From: Tricholomella constricta
Lineage: Eukaryota; Basidiomycota; Agaricomycetes; Agaricales; Lyophyllaceae
Direction of reading: 5' to 3'
NCBI GenBank assembly: GCA_013368375.1
Contig: JAACJP010000003.1
Span: forward strand, 1,240,001-1,304,000
DNA length: 64,000 nucleotides
This document shows positions 31,293 through 44,231 of the stretch, piece by piece; positions within the stretch are counted from its first letter, which is position 1, and each line of letters begins with the position of its first letter. A model generated the notes under the pieces. That model searched no databases and was not told where the DNA came from. It saw only the letters and a program-made list of their open reading frames with translations. The position numbers and the translations under genes were made by a program.

Positions 31293-33114
31293 ATGTTTAT
31301 AGCTAACCAATGGTCCCGGCGACATGCTACAACCCAGGCACCACAACCAAATTCCACAGAAGATGAATTTGCGCCATCGCCTCACCTATTGGCCTCTCGC
31401 CAGCGGCTTCCAGGCTTTCGAGGCGACACTGATGTTCAAAGGGCAATGACACGGACAACCAGAGCACGTCTTACAATGGATATGATGGCAGCAGCGGACA
31501 GAGGACATTTTCGCGAATGTCTAGACATGGCGACCCAAATGAAACATTCGGGTTTGCAACCCAGCATCGCGACATACACCGCCCTTATGAACGCTGCTGC
31601 TCGTGAGGGTCAATGGTTAGATGCTTGGGCTATACTGGACGATATGATGGCAGTGGGCGTAATGCCTGATGTAGCCGTGTTCAACGCGCTTTTGAAGGTT
31701 TTGTCCAACGTTGAGCATTCTAGCATTGTTTGCCCTTACACTCCTGATCCAGGCGCAACATCGATGCAACAGCCAGTACATATGGAAAGTCGTGGACAAA
31801 ATGAACGAGTTGGGTGTAGTTCCCAACGCAGATATTTTCTCGTTTATCATCCGTCGATATCTGGAAGGTGGCAACATGGAGCTTGCGATTCAATACTTCT
31901 GCGCCATGAAATCCCATCAGATCATTCCCAAGGTCCAAGTCGCGCAGTCTCTGATTGCCTTCACTGCACAATCTGGCTATCCCAGACTCGCTCTTGACTT
32001 GGCCACTTGGTTTGAGCAAGCTTCAATTCGCCGACTAGATCATACTGTCTGGGTGAGGTGCCTGATTGCTTCCGCGGAACATCTCTACGTGAGTGGCTTG
32101 TTAAACTTGTGCCATCCCTTCTCATTATTTCTCGTTCAAAAGATGGATGGAGTATTTTCATGTTGGAAAAAAGTCGTGCACGATCTGAAAATGAATCCGG
32201 GCGAGGGTATATGCCTCTCAGTCCTCGACACTGCCGCCCGCAATGGCCTTCCTGACCTTGCAACGGATGTACTTCGTGTTCTGAAGCTCTCCGGTACCGA
32301 GTGGCAGGAATATCACTTCGCGCCTCTTGTTGAAGCCTTCTCTCGACAAAAACAATTCAAAGAGGCCTTCCAAGCATTAGAAATAATGCGTACAGAAGGC
32401 ATCGAACCGCTACCCGAGACTGCATACCCCGTAGCAGAGGCTATGACCGATACGAAAACTATCGATTCGACTTGGGCCATCATTGACGAGCTGCAAAAGG
32501 ACGGCAAGAAGGTCGACGTTACCATTTTGCAGGCCATGATTAAAGCCTCTGTGAAGCTTGGGGACCTTCAACGTGCCATTGGCGTGTACAAGAGCCTAGC
32601 AGATTATGGCGCGTCGGCAGACCTCACTATCTTCAACCTCCTCCTCCAGGCCTGCGTGCGGGCATCGCATCGCGAACTTGGAGACCTGTTATTGACGGAT
32701 ATGAAGGCGGCGAAGGTTAAGCCTGACCAAGAGACGTACGAGAGCTTCATTTCTCTGTGCCTCACCCAGGACGACTACGAAGATACGTTCTTCTACCTCG
32801 AGGAGATGAAGGCTGCGGGCTTCCTGCCATCAAGTGTCGTGTACAAGCGAGTCATCGAGAAGTGCTTGGACTCGAACGATCCGCGCTTTCAGGTCGCCGT
32901 CCAAGAGATGCGAGAGCAGGGTTACCAGCCATCAGCGGGGCTGCAGCGTACGATCCGCAAGGCGCTGGACGCAGCGGCTCTCGCCTCGTTGCGGAAAGCA
33001 GATCGCGATGTCATTGCGGGGGAGCCAGTCGCAATTGATGGCGCTGCGCGACGCTTCATCGAGACGGGTGGCGTCGAGGGGACAGTGGAGCTTCCCAAGG
33101 AGCGAATTGATTGA
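31293..33114 (+). CDS. Mitochondrial pentatricopeptide repeat (PPR) protein
   Basis: Exons 31293-31697, 31753-32088 and 32143-33114 give 570 residues. The N-terminus (MFIANQWSRRHATTQA) is basic and acid-free, as in mitochondrial presequences. PPR units repeat about every 35 residues: ATYTALMNAAAREGQWLDAW, VPNADIFSFIIRRYLEGGNM, DVTILQAMIKASVKLGDLQR, DLTIFNLLLQACVRASHRE, and DQETYESFISLCLTQDDYE. Such proteins bind organellar RNA and control processing, stability or translation of mitochondrial transcripts. The third intron (32089-32142) is 54 nt and also open, but its GTGAGT..AAAG borders and the break in the repeat pattern support splicing. The specific RNA target cannot be read from the sequence. 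Confidence 0.88.
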
Positions 33115-33943
33115 AGAACTATTCGAGGAGATTTACTATCTGTATCTAATGCACTGCATATCTAGCATCATCGCACCATTTCGCAGCATGACCTCCTGGA
33201 TACCGGCTCGGCCATAATTTCCCAAGGCATTACAGCTTCTGCCAACGCTTTCGACGCTCTCACAGCCACACTACAAATATTTCAGCCTCCACAATCGCCC
33301 AAAGCCCACTCGTTCATATGAGAGATACATTTGTTGCAATTCTGCTTGCTGGCGTGGATTTTTTTTGACTGGAAACAATGAATTCAACTCACTCTTAATA
33401 GTTGGACGAGAGAGGTGGCGTGGCCTGCAGCCTATACCTCAGCGATCCACCAAGTCGCAAGCGATACATCCCTGGTATAGTAGGTGTCATTTCGCCTGCC
33501 CTCTCAAGCCTACATCTGCAATGCTGCCCGGCTTCAAATATAGCTTGGCTACATAAAGGTGATCGCGGACGAATTGGCAGAACTGGCCCAGCTGTAGCCT
33601 TCTTCTGGGCTGTAGCTTATTTCCAATGCCAAGTCGATTGCGACGCGTCGACGCGACAACTCCGCGACTCTCCGAAAGCAGCCAACTGACGTCACTTGTT
33701 TGCCTGCAAACATAAGATTGGTAAAGAGAAAGAGAATTTACTTTGCGCGCTCAACGTCCTCCACGCTTCCACGGTTCCTTGAACGTCGTTCACAGCGGCT
33801 TCAGCGTCGAGCTCATCAACTACAATCACTTGGGTGACGCGTCATTTAGTGAGCTAGTCTTAGTCTAACCCTAAACCTAGCGGCTTCTCAAGCTTAAGGC
33901 TCTCAGTTTTGTCGACAGCATCCATTGGCGCTTAGCGGTAGTC
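33115..33943. other. Intergenic, 829 bp, nothing recognised
   Basis: This is the 3' flank of the PPR gene and the promoter of the BRE4-like gene. Short frames at 33365-33689 have no motifs. One CCCTAA hexamer occurs at 33869 but is not repeated. Confidence 0.5.
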
Positions 33944-36900
33944 ATGGCGGAATACGATGAACATCGACCAGGCTCAAGGACGCCTACACGGCAAACGGCG
34001 TCAGTCAACATTCCATTGCCCTCGCCGGACATTGAAGACCAACCTATATACTCGGGGACAGATGCGTCGAGTAGCTTTCTTGTTGGCTCGCCCGATCAAT
34101 TCGAAGGTTTAGGTGGATACAGAACGCCACCTCGTACTGCGTTCAATTTCGTCCATCCTTCCAGTAGCGTGCCACGCTCTAGGCCCTTACTTGGAAGCCG
34201 CAGTACTTCCAATCCTCTGAGCTCTCGACGGCGGGCCATGTCCTCCAATCACCGTGTCGTTTCTGGGTTGTCCAATATCGGTGTCGGCGCCCCTCAGTCC
34301 GACCAAGAGTGGACAGTTTTTGGTCAGCTTATGGAGAACGAGGGCCAGCTCCCCACCCCCTCAGCACGACGAAGGCCAAGTACTACGGTGCGTATGCACC
34401 CTGATCATCCTGGAAGCCTTGCGTCTAGTTCAGGCTTCACCCCAACACGCAGAAGCAATGCGGACCCGTTTTTGGACATAGAATCAGTTGCAGAAGAGGA
34501 TTTCCATGGTGGCTCGAGGCCTTCCAGTCGTGTACCGTCACTTCAAGGAATATCAGCCACGGTATTCGACGACGAGTATGATTCTTCTGATTCATGCTCA
34601 GACTCGGACTCTTGCCAAGATTACACGCCTCCTGTATCTCCTGAACAGTCATCAGCGAATTGGTACTCCCTACGTCGCATCCCCAGTGTCCCAGTTCTGT
34701 ATCGGAACGTGCTCAAATGCGCGATAGCCTACTTCATAGCATCCCTGTTCACCTTCAATCCTTATCTTTCGGAACTCTTGAAACAATTTACCTGGTCTGG
34801 TCCTGTACCACTCTCAGGCGGCCATATGGTGGCAACTATGTAAGTGCTTTCTCTGGCAGCTAGCCTTTTTTTGACATGCTTGGCTTTTGTAGCGCTGTCT
34901 ACTTCAATCCAGCGAAGACACAGGGAGGTATGATTGAAGCCGACATCTTCTGTCTCGCTGGACTGCTTTATTCTGCATTTGTCTGCCTCTCATCCATGTC
35001 GATGTTCTGGTGGCTCGAATTGAGCCCTGGATGGGAATGGCTGGGCGACCTTGTTGCCATTCTATGGATCGGCTTTAGTATGAGTATCGTCGCTTGGTCA
35101 AAAGTCCGGATGGTGAGTTGATGAACTTCTATCATGACGTATCATTCTCACATTATACCTAGGCGAGCCCTTCTTTCAACACTGGTGAGTTTCACGACCC
35201 GAAGAAGAGTCACAACATCATTCACCAGGAATACAGCATGCAGCATGACAGCAATCATCATCTGTGTCGTGTTCGTCTCGCTTTTTTTCTAATTATCCTC
35301 AGAGACTGACTCTCTTGTAGTATCATAAAAGAAGGAGGGCTTCGCACTCTCCTTCAAGTAACCACAATTGTCATTTGTGGTTCCCTCATCTCTAACCTCG
35401 TTTGCTACCTAATATGGCCCCAATCCGCCCTATACAACCTCCGAACAAACATGACCAAGACCCTCGACTCCTTCTCCACCGTCCTCACCATGCTGACCAA
35501 CACATTTCTCCTTGAAGGTGGCGTGCACAAGAAAGCTCATCTCGAAAAGATGCAGCGCGCAGTCGAAGACCACCAGGGCAGCTTCACGAGCCTCAAGAAG
35601 AACCTTGCAGAGGCACGCACAGAGTGGTTCCTCCGCGGGGACGTTGTGAATGCCCGACCTGAGGACAAAGGGAAACGAGCATATGAAGACGCCGTGGACA
35701 GCCTAAATCGTCTCGGACAGCATCTCAACGGTTTGCGGAGCGGCACACGGCTTCAGTACGAGCTTACGAAGGCGGGTGTGGTGAAGGGTCACACAAAGCG
35801 GCGCGGTAACAATGCTAATGTGCTGGTGGAGCTCGACATTGATACTTCAATGGATGACGAGGAAGCGGCAATGTTGAAATCTGCTGCAGCCATGTTTGGC
35901 GACCTTGTGGATGATCTTGCTCCGCCGCTCAAGGCATTGTCCGTGAGTTGCTTCACCTTATTAATTGTACTGTGCTGACTTATTCTTCAAAGACTTCATG
36001 CACCACTGCCTTGAAACGTTTGCGGGAAGCGTTTGAACAGTCACAATCGCAACGGCGGAGGAAGGGTGCGTTTCGAGAAGACGAGTTCTCTGAGCTCGTG
36101 GACGGGATTGAGCGGGCACTGGTAAGGTTTGAAAGTACTTCAAATCACGCAGTCCTACGTTTGTATCGCAAGAGCGACACACCTGCGTCTCCGAGGCCTC
36201 AGTCTGTCGCGAGCCAGCGGGGCCGCAGCAGTGTTTACTCTTCAAAAGGTGAAGAGGTGGAAAATGCATTGCTGCTCTCGGCGGAGAACGAACATGTGTT
36301 CTTGGTTTATTTGTGCGTGCAAATTATTGCTTTCATCTAGTGTTATCTCACACCCAATGTTAGCTTCATTTTCACGTTGCAAGAGTACGCCCGGGAAGTC
36401 GTGTCCCTCATCGATGCCATGGGTCGAATCTACCACTATGAGCGGGACAGGGTTAACCGCGGCCCATGGTGGAAGCGCCTACTATACCACGGGATCGGCG
36501 ACCGCTTGACCCGGCTCAGGCTAAGGTGGTCCTCTAACCGCCCCTCCAACATCCCAAAACGAAATTTTCCTGGACTCAAACGCACCTTCTGTACGTCCCC
36601 TCTAACTAAACGTGTATTGTACCAGAATCGGTTAATCATTCACGACCAGCTGCGTACATTATTCCGGACATCCGCCACCCAGTCCCCTCTTTCCCGAAGG
36701 TGCGCCCACATGCGCCGAACACGATCCAAACGCCGCCGCGCGACAATCTGCCCCTCATCGGCCGCATCAAACAGTCGCTCTGGACGATCGGTAACCGTAT
36801 GACCGAGAGGGATACAAAATACGCGTTCAAGGTTGGGATGGCGATCGCGATGTTTGCAGCACCTGCATTCTTTGACGCGACGCGTTCGATCTTTGTTGAG

Positions 36901-38623
36901 TATTGGGGCGACTGGGCTTTGATCTCGGTAAGTCTGTCAAAGTGTGTATGATCATGGTCTGGTGGTGGGTGCTGATACGAAGTTGGCTATGACTAGTTCT
37001 TCGCAGTCATTTCGCCGACTATTGGTGCTGTATGTAATCCCTCTCCTGTTCAATGCCCGACTGCCGACTGACATACCGTGTCAGACAAATTATCTAGGGC
37101 TACAACGTGTTCTAGGCACCCTGTAGGTATATGTTAATTCTAGGAATGACTCGGAGCTGAGATTTGCCCCCTAGATTTGGTGCCGCGGTCGCAGCAGGCA
37201 TATTCACGCTCTACCCTAACTCCCCTGCCATTCTTGCCGTCTTCGGCTTCTTGTTCTCATTGCCATGCTTCTACTATGCGGTGGCTCATCCGCAGTACCT
37301 CTCGGCATCTCGATTCGTGCTTCTCACGTATAACCTGAGTTGTCTATACTGGTGAGTGGTCCACTTCATCATATCCAGCAGAAGCGGGAGTTGAAGGATC
37401 ATAATCAGCTATAACCTCCGTCAGAAAGACGTTTCCGTCGTGAATGTCGCGCTCCACCGTGCCCTTGCGGTGACGGCTGGTGTTCTGTGGGCTGGATTTG
37501 TGTCTCGATTCTGGTGGCCGGCTGAAGCCAGGCGGGAGTTAGGCAAAGCTCTCGGCGAGTACGTGGCCTTTCTTTTCTTCACTCGGACATGTTATTGAAC
37601 TTGAGGGAAAGATTTTGCCTGAACATCGGATGGTTGTATACACGCTTGGTGGCATCGAATTCGTTCGCTCCTGAATATTACTCAGACAATGACAGTGATG
37701 ACGCCGGCGAAGGAGCCTCGCGCCTCGCTGCCCCATCGCAGTCCACGAAACTGAACAACTCCATCAAAGAGTTTATGGCAATGTACGCTCCCTTTCCCAC
37801 CACCCAAACGATTTCCCCTCGTGTCATCGAATATTTATCCCTTGTTTTCAGGGAATTGCACCTCCAAATAAAGCTGATCGAGCTCCAGGGTCTCTTAGCT
37901 CAGACGCAGCATGAACCACGTCTGAAGGGGCCCTTCCCAATTCTGTTATACCGTGGGGTTTTGACAAGCCTTCAGACGATCCTGGACAAGCTCCACAGCA
38001 TACGATGTGTGACAACGCGCGAAGAATGGTAACCGAATCTCGTTGTGTTTCTATAATACATTGCTAATGACGTCGTGTGGTGCAGGTATACGGTGGGTAA
38101 CTTTATATGGCGATCGGCGCGCGCGATGTAATGATCGTCGCTGGTCACAATGGTAGCTGACTTTTCGTGCTATTTACAGAGCGTTCGGCAGGACTTTATT
38201 ATCCCCGTGAACAAGGAGCGGCGTGAGATGGCGGGGAATATCATTCTCAGCCTCTCCACTCTGGCTTCTGCATTTAGGTTAAAAGCTCCACTGCCGCCAT
38301 ATCTCCCTCCTGTGGAAAATGCACGACAGCGTTTGGTATATTAGCTCCTGCATTATCACGGATGATCACAGTTAACAGACATTTGTGCGCAGGTCGAGGC
38401 GATACGCAAACTTGACGTGGTAAAAAATCGAAACGTCAAGGGATCACGACAGCTTCTCTTTTTCGCATATGCCCTCACGATGAGGGGTGTAACCGAGGAA
38501 TTGGAGTCTCTGGGCCGGAGCTTGCAGACGGCATTTGGAGTGATCGGCGAGACGTCGGAGGAGTTCGATGCGCTGTTTATGGATCCTGAGGAGAGCAGAA
38601 AGCGGATAAATTATGCAGCATGA
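33944..38623 (+). CDS. BRE4/ArAE-type multi-pass membrane protein (FUSC/ALMT-like)
   Basis: Seventeen exons: 33944-34839, 34893-35112, 35163-35184, 35237-35270, 35321-35942, 35993-36312, 36364-36590, 36650-36927, 36997-37029, 37085-37122, 37175-37351, 37409-37558, 37606-37782, 37852-38028, 38086-38092, 38180-38335 and 38393-38623. All are in phase, 1254 residues. A ~250-residue Ser-rich cytosolic N-terminus precedes a membrane block (CAIAYFIASLFTFNPYLSEL, FCLAGLLYSAFVCLSSMSMF, IICGSLISNLVCYLIW). A long soluble helical segment follows, then a second membrane block (FKVGMAIAMFAAPAFF, FGAAVAAGIFTLYP, VTAGVLWAGFVSRFWWP) and a helical C-terminus. This two-half plan with the domain beginning YxLRQKDVSVVN is that of fungal Bre4/DUF2421 proteins, linked to brefeldin A sensitivity and related to aromatic-acid exporters. 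Transport substrate unknown. Four exons are shorter than 35 nt, one only 7 nt. Confidence 0.87.
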
Positions 38624-38912
38624 ATTGAGAATGTTCAGGAGACCTTCCTGTTATACCACTTTGAATAGACTATACCTACGCCGTGTCAAGTTACCACCCA
38701 TGTGTGATGCTTACGATTGTTGCAAGTCGGAGACCCAATGGACCACTTGTGTTCAACTTACATAGTGCACCATTTTTAAGCACCATTCAACTCCATGCTA
38801 TGGGCGCACGTCTTGGACATCTTCATAGCCGGATCTTGGCTTCTTGACCGAATTTGCCTCTGCCGAATTGGATGATTCTCCAAACGAAAGCTAGACTCAT
38901 GGTTCGGACGAT

Positions 38913-41900
38913 ATGACGACTTTGCTTGCGTCATCCCACATAGAACGGATGCATAAGTGCCCTCAACCTCTGTTAAGCCCTTATCAAAAAACCACCCAGT
39001 GACTATGAAGTAAGCCCATTGTCGTTTTTTTCCCCGCTGAAATGTCACTATATATACCTTTCACAGCCTGTCCAGTGGTGTACATGAAAAACGATCTTTC
39101 GCTGGTAGTTCCTCGGGACACAGAAACGAGGAGGACAACCTGCTAGATGAAATGCACGATCAGGCGTCAAATCCTGGCCCGTATGTTGCAATAAATCGAC
39201 CAGTGGACAGCCAATGTCTTCCGATCATTTCTAACATGATTACGGACGAGTCACTTGGTGTGCTCCAATGTACTTTATTCGCCTTCATTTCGACCTCATG
39301 CACCTTATAGATCTTCCGAATAATGTATCGTCATTTTCAGGCCCACGCACATCGCATGACCGTCGCTCGACCAGGCAGCTGCACTCAGAGAACCCTCAAG
39401 CCACTACGGAGCTTGAATCCAGGGTCCAAGCAATCCGTCCTATCGAGGAGGACTCGCCGAGGTTGTCACAGTTCAATCCTCTTGAAAGCACACTCTGCAG
39501 AGACATTCTGTTATCCTATGTGCAACGTGACTATCTTGCTTCGGTCAAGCCGAACTCGAGTCGTCTCGCCCCAGTGCCGATTCACCGACCCAATACTAGT
39601 CACTCGTTAGGCAGAGACGGCGATATGCATGCGCTTTTGACGGTCTTGAGGACTTTCCACCCGACGCATCTACCGACGCTGCTGTTGCTTGGATGTCTGT
39701 ATTTTACGTCGGGGGACCTTGATTTGAGTTTGGAGATAAATCAGGATATTCTTCGTTTGGAGCCAAATCATGTATGTGGGCTAGTCCTGGCTCGTGTTGC
39801 TATCCTCACAGCAAAGATAGATTGAGGCCATGTGTAACATAGGTTGTATCATGAAAGCCATGAACAAACCTGAAGCCGCCTACGAATGGTGGTGGAAGGC
39901 GTTGCGATCACAACCTATGTACTGGGATGTCACGGTGGGTCATATCCCATGTTAATTTCTTTTGAAACCCTTATTCTTTGAGTAGGACAATCTACTCGAC
40001 CTAATCCTCGAGAGTCGGTCATCAGGCCAATCAGACGTTCCAATGATAAACAAAAGGGCATTGGAAGTCTGCGAATTTGTTCTATCTAGTTTGGTCGATG
40101 AGACTGGCCACCTGCGAGGGCAGGTTCCACCTGAACAATTATTCAGATTTCAAAACATGTATTGCACAAGAGCCAACCTTCTCCACACGAGCACGGAACG
40201 ATATGTTGGGCAAGCACTCGACAGCTACAGTCACGCTATAGATCTCGCCCTCATGACGCAACCAATAGTAGACAAGGACTCGGAGCAGGTCAGCTTTCGC
40301 GATCTTATCACCGCGACGTGCATCAGCGCGTTATTTCTTATGGACGAGTCGATGATACCCAAGAAAATCGCGCGTCTGCTAGGCTTCGATGGAAAACTGG
40401 ATCTACGGCGCCCTGGCTTCAGCATCCTCCACACCGTCCAGAGGCTCGGCAACCGCTTGATTTCAGCACTCCACGAAATCGGCTTCGACGTCTTGCCATT
40501 GATACTGCTCGAGCCGGAGCAGATCGAGCACCTACCACGGCTGCTGTTCGCTGCCTCGCGTTGCGTCCTACCCTCGAATTGCACGCGCGATTCTTCTGGC
40601 ACCTTGACGCTTCTGCCAGAAAGCGTCCGTGTCGTCACCAACAAAGTTTCATCGAAGGTCATCCTGATGATCGCGAAGCACTTTCATGAAGCTTTGGCCG
40701 GTGCAACCCTCGTCGATGGCACGTTTCAATCCTCCAGCATCAGCACGTCATTGGTGCTGGTCCTATATTACCTCGCGCTGGCTATATTCCCATCTGCAAT
40801 AGCGTACAACAACCTTGGCGCCATGATATCGACTCTGGGGTCTTCGATGATTCTCTCAATCGACGGCCAGCGGAAGACAGTCGGCACGGAGCATTTCATT
40901 ACGGCGTTTTACCGACGTGGTCTGCAGCTGGACCCCACCCATGCCCATTTATTGACGAACTTGGGTTCAGCCCTCAAGGAAAAAGGTGACGTATCTGATG
41001 CTATCCGGTATGTACATACATGTTTACTACGAGACGACACAAACCTTGTCCATCTAGCTTGTACTCCAAAGCGATAGAAATGAACCCGGAACTCGATGTA
41101 GCCCTCGTGAATCTAGGAAACGCCCTCCGCGACGCGGTAATGCTATTACTCGTCGCTTGAACATCATGCTCACGAACACTTACAGGGCCGTCCCTGGGAT
41201 TCAATCCAGTTTTATCAACGCGCATTGGACATTAAGCCTCTCCCTGATGCTACCTGCGGCCTCGCGAGCACTCTCAGCGCAATCTGTGACTGGCGCGGCC
41301 GTGGGTGGCTACAGCCGGAGCTGGGCATGGTGCAAACCTTGCCCGCCTGCTTACCGCATGAGGATTCCCACTCTGGGTGGATCCGCGACCTCGTCGCGAC
41401 ATGTGAACAGCAGCTGCGGGAGGGGTACGCTCAGAACATAGGGCTTCTCCGCAGAACATACACACTGCAGCAATGGCTGCAGAAAGTGCAGTCCGTGTAT
41501 GATCGCCCCCTTTGCAGGCGGCAATGGGACCGATGGGAACACTGCTTGCGCCTCTTTTACACGGAGTTCGACCATGTGCAGCGATGTGTCAACGAAGGGG
41601 GTTATGTGGTTCGGCTTGTTGAGTGGCTTTCGCGCGGCTTGCAGCGTAGGTGGTACATCGAGAGCTACGGCCAAGTGTCACAATTTCACAGTCAAGACAG
41701 TCGTCCAAAGCTAGCGCAACAAGATGCGTTCACTCGGCCCCTTGTACCATCCATCGGCCACTTTCCCGTGCCGGCCCTTCTTCCCTTCCACACGGTACGT
41801 GAAGCTCGCAGCCCTTGTGCGTAGAGGTAAATAACCCTTCTCTAGTTTTCTTTTCCTTTAGATCCACGGACAATCCGCCTCATCTCTCACCGGAATGCCT

Positions 41901-43966
41901 TGCGGATCTCTTACGATACGCTTACCCAGTCCTGGTTACCCCAGCACGTATACCCGCCGCCGCCGCCGCCTTACATGGGTCGCCTGAACATAGGCTATGT
42001 ATCCCGCGACTTCACGTACGAGGCCTTTCGTTCTTTTTATGCCAATGTCTGCATCTCAGCTCTTCCTTCTTACAGCGACCATCCTTTAGCTCATCTTGTC
42101 CAGTCGATCTTCAAATTCCATGATCCCGAGAAGTTCAATGTTCATGTATATGCCACGAGCCAGGACGACGGCTCATTATACCGCCAGAAGATCGCGAAGG
42201 AGAGCCCTGCATTCTTAGATGTGTCTTCATGGAAGTTAGACGCGATCGTAAACCGGATTGTGGACGACCAGATACACATTCGTAAGATCGACCGTCGTTG
42301 TACCACTTCAAAAACCTTATTATTGCCTTTGCAGTGATCAACCTTGGCGGATTCGCCCGAGGCTCCAAGAATGACATATTCGCAGCACGCCCCTGCCCTG
42401 TTCAAATCCTTATGATGGGTTTTCCTGGATCCCTTGGTGCAGGTAAGTCAAATGAGCATTAAAAATAGACTTGCTTAAGCGCAGCCTTGCAGGCTGGTGT
42501 GACTACCTCGTCGGTGATGTTATTTCCTGTCCCAAGGACATGCGCAGAGATTCCGGGTCAGAGGACGATGACGAAGTGCTTGACGTTGGAGTCGAGCCCG
42601 ACCCAGAGGGACCTGCCAGTGATTGGATATTGTAAGCCTGTAAGGTATACAGGTATTTACCGAATGGCGTTGATGAAATGCTGCAACAGCACGGAGAAGA
42701 TAATATATATGCCTGTGGGTGGTGGTTCTTCGAAACATTCGACTTCGCTCGTTCATGAGGATTGCAGCATACGTTCATGGTCACCGACCACAAACAATCA
42801 TTCAACCGTGGCGCACGCATGAATTTTGAAGAGGAAGAGGAGGAGCGGCTCCTGAAACGACGAACCATATTCACAGATCTCACATCGTGTGTCTGCGCGT
42901 TTTCACCAATTAGCCATTCATTTTGATACACAATTTAGGGACACCTTCATTTTTGCGAACTTTAATCAGGTACGTCTGGGCCATTTGACGTATTTGCACA
43001 GCCATTCATTACAATACAATATAGTTGTACAAGGTGAAATTATCTGTAAATGCATTTGCTTTCGACATGTTCACGCGAGGCTCGGCCATATACAGATTGA
43101 TCCAGTCAGCACGCTGCTCATATCTCCCACTTCATCTTTAATGCCTGGGTGCTTAACAGGTAATATTCGCTACATGGCTATCGATCCTGCAGGGGGTGCC
43201 AGGAAGCATACTTTGGTTGTTACGCTTCCCAGCCGCAGGCGAAGAACATTTGAAACGGACCGCTCGAGCTTGGGCAAACGAAGAGGTTGCAAGCCGGATT
43301 CGCTTCACCGATGTCGCGCCCAAAGAGGAACACGTGCAGCGAGGGCGCGTAGCCGACCTGTTCCTCGACACTGCTGAGGTAAAGTGCTAAATTTGTCTCC
43401 GCGTGGACTGGTTTAACCAGGTATGCCAATAGTGCAGCGCCCATACCATTGCCACAGAGTAAGGTCTAATTTAATTCAAGAAATAGTGATGCATACTGAC
43501 AGGCATGGACTTGGCACAGTGTACTCTGGTCCGGAACGCCTATCGTCACCTGGCCGAAGCACCGTCACAAGATGTGTAGTCGTGTCGGAGCATCGATCGC
43601 GAACGCCACTGGTTTCGGAGAGAAGATGATAGTAGAGAGCGTCGAAGAATACAAGGAACGCGCCATTTTCTTGGCAATTCAACACCAAAGAGTGAAAGGA
43701 GACGCTGACGGCACTGAAAGCGAACTCACATCCCTTCGTCGAGATCTTCATCGCAATCGATATACCATGCCGCTTTTTGATACTGAGAGGTGGACGCTTA
43801 ATTTCGAGAAAGCCTGTTGGGTGGCTTGGAAGAGATGGTTAGTTTAGTCAGATTTTCACGAGTCACTACGGACTTACAAACTACTCTCTGCAGGGTAGCG
43901 GGAGTTGATCTATTGGAGTCCAAATCTGACATCACGGTTACAGATAGCGGTGAAATAAAGAGATAA
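38913..43966 (+). CDS. OGT-like TPR glycosyltransferase (GT41, O-GlcNAc transferase family)
   Basis: Nineteen exons: 38913-38998, 39067-39257, 39341-39771, 39821-39934, 39986-41007, 41058-41136, 41186-41794, 41846-42281, 42335-42442, 42493-42631, 42690-42714, 42768-42886, 42939-42969, 43025-43033, 43096-43104, 43160-43383, 43438-43458, 43520-43837 and 43894-43966; 1347 residues in phase. The N-terminal half has TPR repeats: HLPTLLLLGCLYFTSGDLDL, EAMCNIGCIMKAMNKPEAA, AHLLTNLGSALKEKGDVSDA, and DVALVNLGNALRD. The C-terminal half is the two-lobed GT41 catalytic region: RLNIGYVSRDFTYEAFRSF, NLGGFARGSKNDIFAARP, VQILMMGFPGSLGAGWCDYL, HTFMVTDHKQSF, SILWLLRFPAAGEEHL, and LWSGTPIVTWPKHRHKMCSR. OGT moves GlcNAc from UDP-GlcNAc to Ser/Thr of nuclear and cytosolic proteins. 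The metazoan H-x-H catalytic base is not obvious. The first two exons are less certain than the rest. Confidence 0.88.
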
Positions 43967-44231
43967 ATTCCATCCTGCAGCTGCTACAAGTTCAAGAGTT
44001 GTGATCCAAGGGCAAGTGTGAGGAACGTAAAAATACAACAGTCTAGACTAGAAGTTCTGGGTAATACATATCGATGTGAGAAATACAACAAAACGATGAG
44101 ATGGAGTACAAATGTAGTGTCTCAATTGCTGAGAATGGTATCTATGTAGGTATACAGAGGTCCGAGGAGACTAAATCAATGACGAGGATGATATATATAA
44201 AAGAAGAGTGAAAAGACACAGGACTTGTGCT

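Noticed and set aside
33869..33874. Telomere-like CCCTAA in an intergenic region
   Set aside because: Only one hexamer, not a tandem array; chance is enough.
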